64,000 nt of DNA from contig PKCK01000081.1 in NCBI GenBank assembly GCA_002862085.1, positions 18,244 to 82,243 of the forward strand, read 5' to 3'. The notes beneath the pieces were generated by a model, which was given only the letters and a program-made list of their open reading frames with translations, ran no database searches and was not told the origin of the DNA. Made by a program: the position numbers and the translations under genes. How positions within the stretch are numbered: position 1 is the first letter of the stretch; the number at the start of each line of letters is the position of its first letter. This document shows, piece by piece, positions 27,896 through 36,362 of the stretch. This DNA comes from Planctomycetota bacterium. Its GTDB lineage: Bacteria > Planctomycetota > UBA1135 > GCA-002686595.

Positions 27896-29014
27896 TCAGT
27901 GAGCGAGGGAGGAGGTGTGGACGGTGTACTTGGAGAGAGTCTCCTCGTTCAGCTCGAGCCCGACACCGGGCTCCTGGGGCAGCTGGTAGTGGCCGTCGAT
28001 CACGTCGATGGGCTCGACCCAGATGCCCTTGATGGACTCGTAGCAGTTCTCGAGCATCGGGCAGTGGGGAGTCGCCGCCGCGAGCTGGGCGTGGAGCTTC
28101 TGCTGCACGTTGGTGTGCGGGACGATCGGCAGATCGTGCGCTCCGGCGAGCGCGGCGACCTCGAGCCACTCGTCGATCCCCAGGAGCTTCGTCGCGTCCG
28201 CCTGGACGATGCCCACGGCCCCCTGTTCGATGTAGTCCCGGAAGGCGTACTTCGTGAAGATCGTCTCCCCCACCGCGACCGGGATCGAGATGGAGCGCTG
28301 GAGCTCGGCGTGGGCCTTCACGTTCTCTGGCACCAGCGGCTCCTCGAGCCAGTACACGTCGAAGTCAGCGAGCTTCCCGCCCCAGAAGCGCGCCTGGTTG
28401 AGGGTCCACGCGCAGTTCACGTCGGTCATGATCCGGATCTTCGGGCCGACGGCCTCGCGCACCGCGCCGATGCGGTCGTAGTCCTCGCGCGGGTCCTCGC
28501 GGCCGAGCTTGATCTTGACCGCGTGGAAGCCGCGATCGACCAGCGCCGTCGCGTCGCGCACGAGATCCTCGACGCTCCAGTCGAGCCAGCCGCCGTCGGT
28601 GCTGTAGGCGAGGACCTTGTCACGCGCGGCGCCGAGGTAGTGCCACAGGGGCATGCCGGCGCGCTTGCACTGGACGTCCCAGAGCGCGAACTCGACGGCG
28701 GCGATGCCCACGCGCGAGGCGCCCACCCGGCCGACGAAGTGGTTCGTCAGGAAGAGCTCACGGACGACGTCCTTGCGCATCGTCGTGTCCTTGCCGATCA
28801 GGACGGGCGCGTAGTTCTCCTCGACCATCACCTGCGCCGCGCGAAGGCCCGGGGTGTAGCTCCAGTTGGTGCCGACGCCGACGATGCCCGCGTCCGTGTG
28901 GAGCCGGACCGTCAGGAACTCGACCGCCTCGACGCGGGTCTGGGAGTCGTTGATCTGACGCTGTCCGAGGGGCACGCGCAGGAACGCGGTCTCGACCTTG
29001 GTGATGCGGGGCAT
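27896..29014 (-). CDS. Mandelate-racemase-type sugar-acid dehydratase (enolase superfamily)
   Basis: The 372-residue protein shows the enolase superfamily barrel with the mandelate racemase catalytic set: KIK (167-169), metal ligands Asp198 (TDVNCAW), Glu224 (WLEEPL) and Glu250 (VGETIF), then Asp273 (QADATK) and His300 (VPHTN). These enzymes dehydrate sugar acids to 2-keto-3-deoxy acids. With a lactonase-like amidohydrolase and FAH hydrolase nearby, an L-fuconate-type or related aldonate is the likely substrate. It is the middle gene of the SDR-dehydratase-FAH operon (gaps 38 and 16 bp). Confidence 0.88.
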   Translation of the reverse strand: MPRITKVETAFLRVPLGQRQINDSQTRVEAVEFLTVRLHTDAGIVGVGTNWSYTPGLRAAQVMVEENYAPVLIGKDTTMRKDVVRELFLTNHFVGRVGASRVGIAAVEFALWDVQCKRAGMPLWHYLGAARDKVLAYSTDGGWLDWSVEDLVRDATALVDRGFHAVKIKLGREDPREDYDRIGAVREAVGPKIRIMTDVNCAWTLNQARFWGGKLADFDVYWLEEPLVPENVKAHAELQRSISIPVAVGETIFTKYAFRDYIEQGAVGIVQADATKLLGIDEWLEVAALAGAHDLPIVPHTNVQQKLHAQLAAATPHCPMLENCYESIKGIWVEPIDVIDGHYQLPQEPGVGLELNEETLSKYTVHTSSLAH

Positions 29015-29052
29015 GGTCCTTCGATGCTGCTGGGAAGAGAGGGTGTGCTCGA

Positions 29053-30036
29053 TCAGGCGTCGAGGTCGGCGACGTGGAGCTCGCTCGCCCCGTGGAGCGC
29101 CCGGAAGCGCTCGAAGGTTCGAGCGATGCCGTCGGAGAGGGGCGTGTGCGTGAGTCCGTCGATCGCCCCGCCGAGGGCGTCGCCGTCGATGGCGCCGGGG
29201 ACGGGCAGCTCGGGCCCTTCGACCGAGACGAGCTCGGCGGCCTCGGGGCACTGGCGCACGAGCTCCTCGCGGAAGGCGGAGACCTCCAGGGACTCGCCCG
29301 CGATGTTGAAGACGTGGGCGCCCTCGGGCCCCCCCTCGGCGGCCGCGATGAACGCCTCGGCGCAGTCCGCCGCGTAGAGGAAGTCCGTCCGCCCGCTGAA
29401 CCCGATGGTGTACGGACGGCCGACGACGGCGGCCTTGATCGCCTTGGTCGGGCCGCTGGTCATTCCCTGGTCCCGGCCGACGCCGTAGACGGTGAGCGGG
29501 CGCAACCCGATGCTCGAGGTGCCGTGCTCGAGGAAGGAGACCCGCGCCGTGCCCTCGTTGCAGAGCTTGTAGACCCCGTAGTGGGTGTTCGGGTGCGGCG
29601 CCTGCTCCTCGCCCGGCGCCCGTCCGGCCCGGACCTCGTCGTCGCGCTCGTAGACCGCCGCGCTCGAGGCGTAGGCGACGCGGCCGATCCCGCGCCTCGC
29701 CGCCTGTTCGAAGACGTTGACCGTGCCGAGCACGTTGACGGTCGCCCCCGCCATGGGATCGGCGCGGCAGAAGGGCACCTGGAGTCCGGCGAGGTGCACC
29801 ACGTGCTGGACGCTGTGCTCGTCCATGCAGCGCCCGAGCTCGGTGGGATCGGCGATGTCGCCCTGGAAGAAGCCCACGCGCTGGAGGCCCTCGTCCCCCA
29901 CCAGGTCCCGGATCCGACGGGGCTCGCTGCCGAGGTCGAAGACCACCGGGCGGTCGCCGCGGGCCAGCAGGCGCTCGACGACCCAGGCTCCGATGCAGCC
30001 GAGGGCGCCGGTGACGAGGAAGGTGCGGTCGCTCAT
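29053..30036 (-). CDS. NAD-dependent epimerase/dehydratase-family (extended SDR) protein
   Basis: The 327-residue protein has the Rossmann nucleotide motif TGALGCIG, the DIAD and HLAG strands, ASSAAVYE, the catalytic YGVYK (Tyr-x3-Lys) and LRPLTVYG. It could oxidise the sugar at C1 (as uronate or sugar dehydrogenases of this family do) or epimerise a precursor. It is first in the operon with the dehydratase and FAH hydrolase and has its own TAGCTT box 8 nt before the ATG. Substrate unproven. Confidence 0.82.
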   Translation of the reverse strand: MSDRTFLVTGALGCIGAWVVERLLARGDRPVVFDLGSEPRRIRDLVGDEGLQRVGFFQGDIADPTELGRCMDEHSVQHVVHLAGLQVPFCRADPMAGATVNVLGTVNVFEQAARRGIGRVAYASSAAVYERDDEVRAGRAPGEEQAPHPNTHYGVYKLCNEGTARVSFLEHGTSSIGLRPLTVYGVGRDQGMTSGPTKAIKAAVVGRPYTIGFSGRTDFLYAADCAEAFIAAAEGGPEGAHVFNIAGESLEVSAFREELVRQCPEAAELVSVEGPELPVPGAIDGDALGGAIDGLTHTPLSDGIARTFERFRALHGASELHVADLDA

Positions 30037-30044
30037 GGGTGCGC

Positions 30045-30050
30045 AAGCTA
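30045..30050 (-). promoter_or_regulatory. TANNNT -10-like box of the SDR operon (TAGCTT)
   Basis: TAGCTT on the minus strand lies 8 nt before the SDR ATG at 30036 and would drive the three-gene sugar-acid operon without a leader. Confidence 0.48.
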
Positions 30051-30136
30051 ACCGCTCCGAACACGCGGCGCAGGGTCGGGAGGACATCGAGCGGCGACGC
30101 GCGCCCGATTCGCCTCGCCGGGGTGCGGCCCGGCAT

Positions 30137-30142
30137 TACGAT
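30137..30142 (+). promoter_or_regulatory. TANNNT -10-like box of the PhyH gene (TACGAT)
   Basis: TACGAT lies 7 nt before the GTG at 30150. The match in spacing helps choose this GTG as the start, since no good ATG is available. Confidence 0.45.
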
Positions 30143-30149
30143 CGTCGGT

Positions 30150-31073
30150 GTGAAGGACCTCGGCCCGATCCACCACCCCGTCTCGGGGCTGATCGACCTC
30201 CCGTCGACCCCCGAGGAGTGGGCGCCCCACGTCCTCTCCGCCGCGCAGGTCGAGGCCTTCGAGCGGGACGGATTCCTGCTCGGGGTCCGCGTGCTCTCGG
30301 ACGCGCAGCTCGAAGCCCTCGACGCGGAGCTCGAAGAGCTCATGACGCCCGGGCACGCGGGCCAGGAGCACTTCTACGAGTACCACTCGAACGAGTCCGA
30401 GGACCCCGAACGCGTGCTCTTCCACGCCCTCGGAGCATGGCGCGTCCGGCCGGCCTTCCACGACGTGCTCTGGAGCCCGGCGCTGCGCATGGCGGCTTAC
30501 CAGCTGCTCGGCGCGTCGCCGCGCTTCTTCCACGACCAGCTCTTCGCCAAGCCGGCGCGCACCGGCGGAGTGGTCGCGTGGCACCAGGACTACGCCTACT
30601 GGACCTGGACCGCGCCGATGGCCCACCTGACCTGCTGGATGGCGCTCGACGACGTGGACGAGGAGAACGGGTGCCTGCGCTACGTGCGCGGGAGCCATCG
30701 CTGGGGACTCCTCGAGCGGCCCGCCCTCGGCGGGGACATGGCCGCGCTCGCGGAGCAGCTCGCCGGTGAGCAGAAGGCCGAGCTCGGCCGCAGCGTGCCC
30801 GTCCGGCTGCGCCGGGGCGAGGCGAGCTTCCACCACCCGCTGGTCGTCCACGGGAGCCACGAGAACCGCTCGGGGAGATCGCGGCGCGCGACCCTGGTGA
30901 ACCTCTTCGCCGACGGGGTGAAGTCGAACATGACCGAGCGCGACTTCCCCGGCACGACGTCGTACCCCCGCGTCGCCCTCGGCGAACCCATGGGCGGCGA
31001 GGGCTACCCGCTGCTCCTGGACGAGGGCGCCCTCGGACCGTGGCTGCGCGAGCTGCCGCGCGTCAGCGGCTGA
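30150..31073 (+). CDS. Phytanoyl-CoA dioxygenase (PhyH)-family Fe(II)/2-oxoglutarate oxygenase
   Basis: The 307-residue protein has the PhyH fold: FERDGFLLGVRVLSDAQL at the N-terminus, the iron ligands HQD (in AWHQDYAYWTW) and a distal His in HPLVVHGSHEN, with Arg residues after it for 2-oxoglutarate. WMALDDVDEENGCLRYVRGS is typical of the core. Bacterial relatives hydroxylate diverse small molecules. It is transcribed away from the SDR-dehydratase-FAH operon and next to a lactonase and sugar importer, so it probably acts on the same compound or a methylated or alkylated form of it. Confidence 0.85.
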   Translation: MKDLGPIHHPVSGLIDLPSTPEEWAPHVLSAAQVEAFERDGFLLGVRVLSDAQLEALDAELEELMTPGHAGQEHFYEYHSNESEDPERVLFHALGAWRVRPAFHDVLWSPALRMAAYQLLGASPRFFHDQLFAKPARTGGVVAWHQDYAYWTWTAPMAHLTCWMALDDVDEENGCLRYVRGSHRWGLLERPALGGDMAALAEQLAGEQKAELGRSVPVRLRRGEASFHHPLVVHGSHENRSGRSRRATLVNLFADGVKSNMTERDFPGTTSYPRVALGEPMGGEGYPLLLDEGALGPWLRELPRVSG

Positions 31074-31093
31074 GCCGCCCCGGGAGCCGAGCC

Positions 31094-31122
31094 TCCCTGG
31101 CCGGCCTTGGAGCCAGCAGGGA
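31094..31122. terminator. Imperfect stem-loop between convergent genes
   Basis: TCCCTGGC pairs with GCCAGCAGGGA across a 10-nt loop with a 3-nt bulge, in the 84-bp gap between the PhyH and amidohydrolase stops. There is no T-run. It may end both transcripts. Confidence 0.3.
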
Positions 31123-31157
31123 GCAAACCCGCCGCGGCGCCGGAGCCTCTCGCGCTC

Positions 31158-31988
31158 TCACGCTCCCAGGTAGATCTTCGCCGCCGTCCCGCCGAAGAGG
31201 GCCGCGCGCTCGTCCTCCGAGAGCCCGCTCGCCCAGCGCTCCACCACCCCGTGCACGCGGTCGTAGCTCGCCGCGAGGGTGCACACGGGCCAGTCGCTCC
31301 CGAACATGACGCGTCCCGGGCCGAAGGCCTCGAGCGCCGCGTCGAGCACGGGGACGAGGTCGGCCTCGGTCCATCCTCCCCGGTCCGCCTCGGTCACGAG
31401 TCCGGAGAGCTTCACCGTGACGTGGTCCATCGCGCCGAGCGCCGCGAGGGCCTTCCCCCACGCCTCCATCCCGGCGCCGCCGGCGATGTCGGGCTTGCCC
31501 ACGTGATCGAGGACGAGGCGCTGGCCTTCGAGAGCAGCGCAGAGCTCGGCCGCCTCCCGCATCTGGCGACCGAGGATCAGCACGTCGTAGACGAGGCCCG
31601 CCGCGCCCACCGCCCGAACGCCGTCTCGGAACTCCTGTCCCTCCATGAACCCGTCCGCCTCGTCCTGCACGACGTGCCGGATCCCCACGAGCCGGGGGTG
31701 GGCGAGAGCCGCGATCCGTTCGGCGCGATCCGGCGAGCGCAGGTCGGTCCAGCCCACGACGCCGCGGATCCAGTCGTGATCGTCGGCGAGCCCGAGGAGC
31801 CAGCGCGTCTCCTCCTCTCTCTGCTGCGCCTGCACGGCGACGGTGCCGTCGATGCCGTGCGCATCGAGCAGCGGCCGCAGATCGCCGGGGAGGAAGTCGC
31901 GCTCCAGCGCGGTCAGACCGTTGTCGACGATCCAGCCGTAGTGCTCCGCCGAGTAGCTCCAGAAGTGCTGGTGGGCATCGATCCGCAT
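31158..31988 (-). CDS. Amidohydrolase family 2, L-fuconolactonase-like
   Basis: The 276-residue protein has the metal-binding start DAHQHFW (4-10), then GIRHVVQDE, LDHVGKPD, KLSGL and FGSDWPV. This is the COG3618 pattern of L-fuconolactonase and 4-sulfomuconolactone-type hydrolases. It would open a sugar lactone to the acid used by the dehydratase 2 kb away. It is transcribed divergently from the sugar ABC importer with only 43 bp between start codons, so both share one control region. Confidence 0.83.
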   Translation of the reverse strand: MRIDAHQHFWSYSAEHYGWIVDNGLTALERDFLPGDLRPLLDAHGIDGTVAVQAQQREEETRWLLGLADDHDWIRGVVGWTDLRSPDRAERIAALAHPRLVGIRHVVQDEADGFMEGQEFRDGVRAVGAAGLVYDVLILGRQMREAAELCAALEGQRLVLDHVGKPDIAGGAGMEAWGKALAALGAMDHVTVKLSGLVTEADRGGWTEADLVPVLDAALEAFGPGRVMFGSDWPVCTLAASYDRVHGVVERWASGLSEDERAALFGGTAAKIYLGA

Positions 31989-31994
31989 GGCGGG

Positions 31995-32000
31995 AAGGTA
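31995..32000 (-). promoter_or_regulatory. TANNNT -10-like box of the lactonase gene (TACCTT)
   Basis: TACCTT lies 6 nt before the ATG at 31988. The divergent importer box starts only 20 bp further on, so the two promoters must overlap each other's upstream regions. Confidence 0.5.
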
Positions 32001-32019
32001 GCAGCCTGCGGCGAGTTGC

Positions 32020-32025
32020 TAGCCT
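32020..32025 (+). promoter_or_regulatory. TANNNT -10-like box of the sugar ABC operon (TAGCCT)
   Basis: TAGCCT lies 6 nt before the ATG at 32032, back to back with the TACCTT box of the divergent lactonase gene. Simultaneous polymerase binding is unlikely at this distance. Confidence 0.5.
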
Positions 32026-32031
32026 CCTGGC

Positions 32032-33015
32032 ATGCGCATCCACCGATCCGCCCGCGTCTCGGCCGCCCTCGCAGCTCTGCTCCTCCCCGCCCTCGGCGGC
32101 TGCTCGGGCGCGGCCGACGACGGCACCCTGGAGATCGCGGTCGTGCCGAAGGGAACGACGAACGAGTACTGGAAGGCGCTCCACGCCGGGGCCGAGGCCG
32201 CCGCGCAGGAACTGGGCGTCCGCATCGTGTGGAAGGGCCCGCTCCAGGAGAACGACCGCGAGGCCCAGCAGAAGGTCGTCGAGGACCTCGTCGTGCGCGG
32301 CGTCGACGGCCTCGTGCTCGTCCCCCTCGACAGCAAGGCCCTCGTCCCGCCGGTCAAGGAGGCCGACGGCCGCGGGATCCCCGTCGTCGTCGCGGACAGT
32401 GACCTCGAGTGGGACGGCCGCGCCAGCTACGTGGCCACCGACAACCGCCGCGGCGGCGAGCTCGCCGCGGAGGCGCTCGCCGACATGCTCGGCGGGATGG
32501 GCAAGATCCTCGTCCTGCGTCACATGGAGGGCTCCGCCAGCACCCACGCCCGTGAGGAGGGGTTCCTCGCGAAGATCGCCGAGTCCAGCGGCATCGAGGT
32601 GCTCTCCTCGAACCAGTACGCGGGCCCCCAGCCCGAGGGCGCCTACCAGGCGGCCGAGAACCTCCTGAACAGCTTCGCCGAGGTCGACGGCGTCTTCTGC
32701 CCCTCCGAACCCAGCGTCTTCGGGATGCTCCGAGCGCTCCAGGACGCCGGGCGCGCCGACGGCCTGCACTTCGTGGGCTTCGACTCCAACGACAAGCTGG
32801 TCGAGGCCCTGCGCGAGGGCGAGATCGACGCGCTCGTCCTGCAGAGTCCCGTCCGCATGGGGGAGCTCGCGGTGCGGGCCTGCGTCGAGGCGGCCCGCGG
32901 CGGCACGCCCGACGAGGTCATCGACACGGGCGTCACCGTGGTGCGCAGCGCCGAGGTCGACGACCCGGCGGTCCAGGCGCTCCTGAGGCCGGACCTCTCG
33001 ATCCTCGGACAGTGA
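32032..33015 (+). CDS. Sugar ABC transporter substrate-binding lipoprotein (RbsB-like)
   Basis: The 327-residue protein has a lipoprotein signal with lipobox LGGC (Cys24) and a periplasmic-binding-protein type I fold: IAVVPKGTTNEYWKALHAGA, then VDGLVLVPLDSKAL, ATDNRRGG, HVG-like FVGFDSNDKLVEAL and VRMGELAV. It captures a sugar or sugar acid outside the inner membrane. Its stop overlaps the GTG of the ATPase gene (GTGA). Gene order binding protein-ATPase-permease is that of ribose/xylose-type importers. The nearby lactonase and dehydratase suggest a deoxyhexose or its lactone as ligand. Confidence 0.9.
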   Translation: MRIHRSARVSAALAALLLPALGGCSGAADDGTLEIAVVPKGTTNEYWKALHAGAEAAAQELGVRIVWKGPLQENDREAQQKVVEDLVVRGVDGLVLVPLDSKALVPPVKEADGRGIPVVVADSDLEWDGRASYVATDNRRGGELAAEALADMLGGMGKILVLRHMEGSASTHAREEGFLAKIAESSGIEVLSSNQYAGPQPEGAYQAAENLLNSFAEVDGVFCPSEPSVFGMLRALQDAGRADGLHFVGFDSNDKLVEALREGEIDALVLQSPVRMGELAVRACVEAARGGTPDEVIDTGVTVVRSAEVDDPAVQALLRPDLSILGQ

Positions 33016-34505
33016 CCGCGCCGCGCCTGACCATCGCCGGGGCGAGGAAGCGCTTCGGCGGCGTGCGCGCGCTCCGCGGCGTCGACCTCGAGGTGGCCGC
33101 CGGGGAGGTCCACGCCCTGCTCGGCGAGAACGGCGCGGGGAAGAGCACGCTGATGAAGGTGCTGAGCGGCGCGGTCCGTCCGGACGAGGGACGCATGACC
33201 CTCGACGGCGCGCCCTTCGCGCCCACCGGCCCCCGCGACGCCCGGCGGAGCGGCGTCGCCATGATCTACCAGGAGCTGAACCTCTGCGCCGACCTCACGG
33301 TGCTCGAGAACGTGACGCTCGGGGAGGAGACGGCCCGCGCGGGAGTCGTGCAGAGCGCGGGACAGCGCGCGAGGCTCTCCGAGGTGCTCGCGGGCCTCGG
33401 CGTCGCGGAGTTCGGCCCGGACACGCCGGTGCGCGACCTGGGGCCGGGCGACCGCCAGCTCGTGGAGATCGCGCGCGCGCTGATGGCCGACGCGCGCGTC
33501 GTGGTCTTCGACGAGCCCACGAGCAGCCTCTCCCCCCCCGAGGTGGAGCGCCTGTTCGGCGTGGTCCGGGACCTCGCGTCGCGAGGTGTCACCGCGATAT
33601 GGATCAGCCACTTCCTGAACGAGGTCGAGGCCGTCTGCGATCGCTTCACGATCCTGCGCGACGGTGAGTCCGTGGGCGGCGGCGCGGTCGCGGAGAGCAC
33701 TCCCGAGGAGTGGGTCGCGCTCATGTCGCGCCGCGCCGGAGCCGCCCAGGCTGCGCGGGCCCCGCGCTCCTCCGCTGGCCCCGCCGCTCTGGAGCTCGAA
33801 GAGCTCTCGGGACCGGACGGGGTCCCCGACCGGGTGACGCTCGGCCTCCACGAGGGAGAGGTCCTCGGCCTCTTCGGGCTCGTCGGCGCGGGCCGGACCG
33901 AGCTCCTCCGGGCGATCTTCGGGCTCGACCCGGTCCGCTCCGGCGCGGTCCGTCACCTCGACCACCACGGCCCGCCCCTCTCCCCGCGCCGGTGGCTCGC
34001 GCGCGGCGTCGGCCTCCTGAGCGAGGACCGCGCCCTCGAGGGGCTCCACCTCGACCTCTCGCTCGCGGAGAACGTCACCGCCTCCTCCCCGCGCCCCATC
34101 GGCCGCCGGGGCGAGGCCTTCGAGCGCTGGCGCGTGGAGCTGGGCGTGCGCGCAGGGGCGTCGAGCGACGCGGCGCGCACCCTCTCGGGCGGCAACCAGC
34201 AGAAGCTCGCCATCGCGCGCCTCCTCCACCACGACGTCCGCGTCCTCCTCCTCGACGAGCCGACCCGTGGGATCGACGTCGGCGCGAAGGAGGAGATCTA
34301 CGCGCTCCTCGACCGTCTCCGCGGCGAGGGCCGCGCCGTCCTCGTGGTCTCCAGCTACGTCCCCGAGCTCCTGCGTGTCTGCGACCGGGTGGGCGTGATG
34401 CACCGCGGCCGTCTCGCCGAGATCCGACCCACCGCCGCGTGGGACGAGGAGTCCCTCATCGCCGCCGCGAGCGGCGCGACCCCCGCGGAGGTTCTCCATG
34501 GATGA
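33012..34505 (+). CDS. Sugar ABC transporter ATPase, two-domain (RbsA-like)
   Basis: The 497-residue protein contains two fused ABC domains. The first has Walker A GENGAGKS, a divergent signature (LGPGDRQLVEIARAL) and Walker B VVVFDEPTSSLS. The second has a degenerate Walker A (GLVGAGRTELL, usual for this family), signature LSGGNQQK and LLLDEPTRGIDVGAK. This is the layout of RbsA/XylG/MglA. It energises import through the permease encoded next, whose ATG lies 8 bp inside this gene's 3' end. Start is a GTG overlapping the previous stop. Confidence 0.93.
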   Translation: MTAPRLTIAGARKRFGGVRALRGVDLEVAAGEVHALLGENGAGKSTLMKVLSGAVRPDEGRMTLDGAPFAPTGPRDARRSGVAMIYQELNLCADLTVLENVTLGEETARAGVVQSAGQRARLSEVLAGLGVAEFGPDTPVRDLGPGDRQLVEIARALMADARVVVFDEPTSSLSPPEVERLFGVVRDLASRGVTAIWISHFLNEVEAVCDRFTILRDGESVGGGAVAESTPEEWVALMSRRAGAAQAARAPRSSAGPAALELEELSGPDGVPDRVTLGLHEGEVLGLFGLVGAGRTELLRAIFGLDPVRSGAVRHLDHHGPPLSPRRWLARGVGLLSEDRALEGLHLDLSLAENVTASSPRPIGRRGEAFERWRVELGVRAGASSDAARTLSGGNQQKLAIARLLHHDVRVLLLDEPTRGIDVGAKEEIYALLDRLRGEGRAVLVVSSYVPELLRVCDRVGVMHRGRLAEIRPTAAWDEESLIAAASGATPAEVLHG

Positions 34506-35466
34506 CAACGGCTCAGGTCGCCTGGCACGCCTCTTCGACCGCTTCGGCCCCTTCCTGGGGCTCCTCGTCGTCGCCGGCCTCTTCGCCGCCGTCGCCCCGT
34601 CGGGCTTCGCCTCGGTCTACAACGCGAAGACGATCCTGACGCAGTCGGTCATCGTCGGCGTCTGCGCCCTCGGCATGACCTTCGTGATCCGCTCCGGCGG
34701 CATCGACCTCTCGGTCGGCTCGGCGATCGCCTTCGCGTCGGTGGTGACGGCCCTGACCATGAAGGCCACCAGCTCGGCGGCCGTCGCGACGCTCGCGGGC
34801 GTCGCGGCCGGCGCCGCCGTGGGCGCGATCAACGGCGGCCTGATCGCGGGGCTGGCCCTGCCCCCCTTCATCGTCACGCTCGGCACCCTGGGCGCGGCCC
34901 GCGGCGCGGCCAAGTGGATCGCCGGTGAGCAGAAGGTCGACGCGCCGAGCGGCTGGTTCGAGCAGGCCATGTCGAAGAGCTCGGACGCTCCCCTCGGCCT
35001 CGCCCCCGGCATCTGGCTGATGCTCCTGGGCGCCGTCGCGGCGGCCTTCGTCCTGCGTCGCACGGTCTTCGGCGTCTGGACCACCGCCATCGGCTCGAAC
35101 GAGCGCGCGGCGCTGCTCTGCGGCGTCCCGGTGCGCCGGACGAAGGTCTGGATCTACGTCCTCATGGGAGCGGCCGCCGGCCTCGCGGGCGTCCTCCAGT
35201 TCGGCCGGCTCACCGTCGGCGACCCCACGACCGCGACCGGCAAGGAGCTCGACGTGATCGCCGCCGTCGTGATCGGCGGCGCCTCCCTCTCGGGCGGCTC
35301 GGGGACGATCCCGGGCACGCTCGTGGGCGCGCTGCTCATGGCGACCCTCGCGAACGGCTGCAACCTCAGCGGCGTCCCGAACTACGTGCAGGAGATCCTC
35401 ATCGGCGGGATCATCGTCACCGCGGTGGCCCTCGACCGCCTGCGCAAGGGCGGGGCTCGTGGCTAG
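34498..35466 (+). CDS. Sugar ABC transporter permease (RbsC-like)
   Basis: The 322-residue protein is strongly hydrophobic with eight to ten helices and carries BPD_transp_2 landmarks: [13 protein letters not shown] near the N-terminus, [17 protein letters not shown], and the C-terminal [23 protein letters not shown], ending in [22 protein letters not shown]. It forms the membrane channel of the importer. It is the last gene of the three-gene unit; 136 bp follow before msrB. Confidence 0.93.
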   Translation: MDDNGSGRLARLFDRFGPFLGLLVVAGLFAAVAPSGFASVYNAKTILTQSVIVGVCALGMTFVIRSGGIDLSVGSAIAFASVVTALTMKATSSAAVATLAGVAAGAAVGAINGGLIAGLALPPFIVTLGTLGAARGAAKWIAGEQKVDAPSGWFEQAMSKSSDAPLGLAPGIWLMLLGAVAAAFVLRRTVFGVWTTAIGSNERAALLCGVPVRRTKVWIYVLMGAAAGLAGVLQFGRLTVGDPTTATGKELDVIAAVVIGGASLSGGSGTIPGTLVGALLMATLANGCNLSGVPNYVQEILIGGIIVTAVALDRLRKGGARG

Positions 35467-35602
35467 GGCCGCGACCCGGTGCCGCGACCAGCCCGTGCGT
35501 CGGCCCGGGCAGCGCCAGCGAACAACTTCACGGCCAGGAGACGTCTTCCCGTCCCGAAGAACACTCAAGCGCGTACGTACTGGCACCAGGATTCAGGCAC
35601 CG

Positions 35603-36289
35603 ATGACGACCATGAAGACGATCCGAGCCGCTCTCCCCCTCCTCCTCCTCGCCGCTTGCAGCACGGCGGCGGAGACCGACGCCGGCGACCCCGCCGGCCC
35701 CGGCCTCGCCCGGGCCGTCAGCGACGCACCGGCACCCGGCGACGCACCGGCCGCGCCAGCGGACCTCGCTCCCGTCGAGGCGGCGGCGCCGGCCCCTGCC
35801 AGTGCCCCGATCGCCACCGCCGACGAAGAGCCCCCCACGACCCCGACCGCCCCCGAGACCAAGGACCACGTCGCCATGCAGACCTCCAAGAACGTCGGCG
35901 CCTACAACGCCCTCAACAAGGACGAGAAGCGCATCATCCTGAAGAAGGGGACGGAGTGGCGCGGCACCGGCGCGCTCCTGAACAACAAGGCCGAGGGCAC
36001 GTACATCTGCCGCCAGTGCAACGCGGCGCTGTACCGCTCGACCGACAAGTTCGAGAGCCACTGCGGCTGGCCGAGCTTCGACGACGAGATCGAGGGCGCG
36101 GTGCGCCGCGAGACGGACGCGGACGGTCGGCGCACCGAGATCCTCTGCATGAACTGCGGCGGCCACCTCGGTCACGTCTTCCTCGGCGAGCGCTTCACGG
36201 AGAAGAACACGCGGCACTGCGTGAACTCGGTGTCGATGGCCTTCGTCCCGGCGGACGAGGAGCTCCCGCCGCGGCTCGTGAAGGAGTGA
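35603..36289 (+). CDS. msrB: Lipoprotein peptide-methionine (R)-S-oxide reductase
   Basis: MsrB reduces methionine-R-sulfoxide in oxidised proteins. The 228-residue protein begins with a lipoprotein signal (LLLLAAC, Cys19), then a Pro/Ala-rich tether of about 70 residues, then the MsrB domain: CRQC and CMNC zinc ligands, [18 protein letters not shown] and the catalytic RHCVNS (Cys206). The signal and tether place it outside the cytoplasm. ATG at 35603 (or 35612) starts the signal. Most MsrBs are cytoplasmic, so this exported form points to repair of envelope proteins. No reductant partner is encoded beside it. Confidence 0.92.
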   Translation: MTTMKTIRAALPLLLLAACSTAAETDAGDPAGPGLARAVSDAPAPGDAPAAPADLAPVEAAAPAPASAPIATADEEPPTTPTAPETKDHVAMQTSKNVGAYNALNKDEKRIILKKGTEWRGTGALLNNKAEGTYICRQCNAALYRSTDKFESHCGWPSFDDEIEGAVRRETDADGRRTEILCMNCGGHLGHVFLGERFTEKNTRHCVNSVSMAFVPADEELPPRLVKE

Positions 36290-36320
36290 GCTCACGGGCC
36301 ACGCCCCCGCGCTTCACCTC

Positions 36321-36360
36321 GGGGCCCGTTGCCGGCGAACGCCGGCAACGGGCCCCGTTC
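36321..36360. terminator. Bidirectional terminator between msrB and the decarboxylase gene
   Basis: A perfect 16-bp stem (36321-36336 with 36341-36356) closes over a GAAC tetraloop and is followed by GTTCGTTC on the plus strand. It lies between two convergent stops. Confidence 0.85.
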
Positions 36361-36362
36361 GT

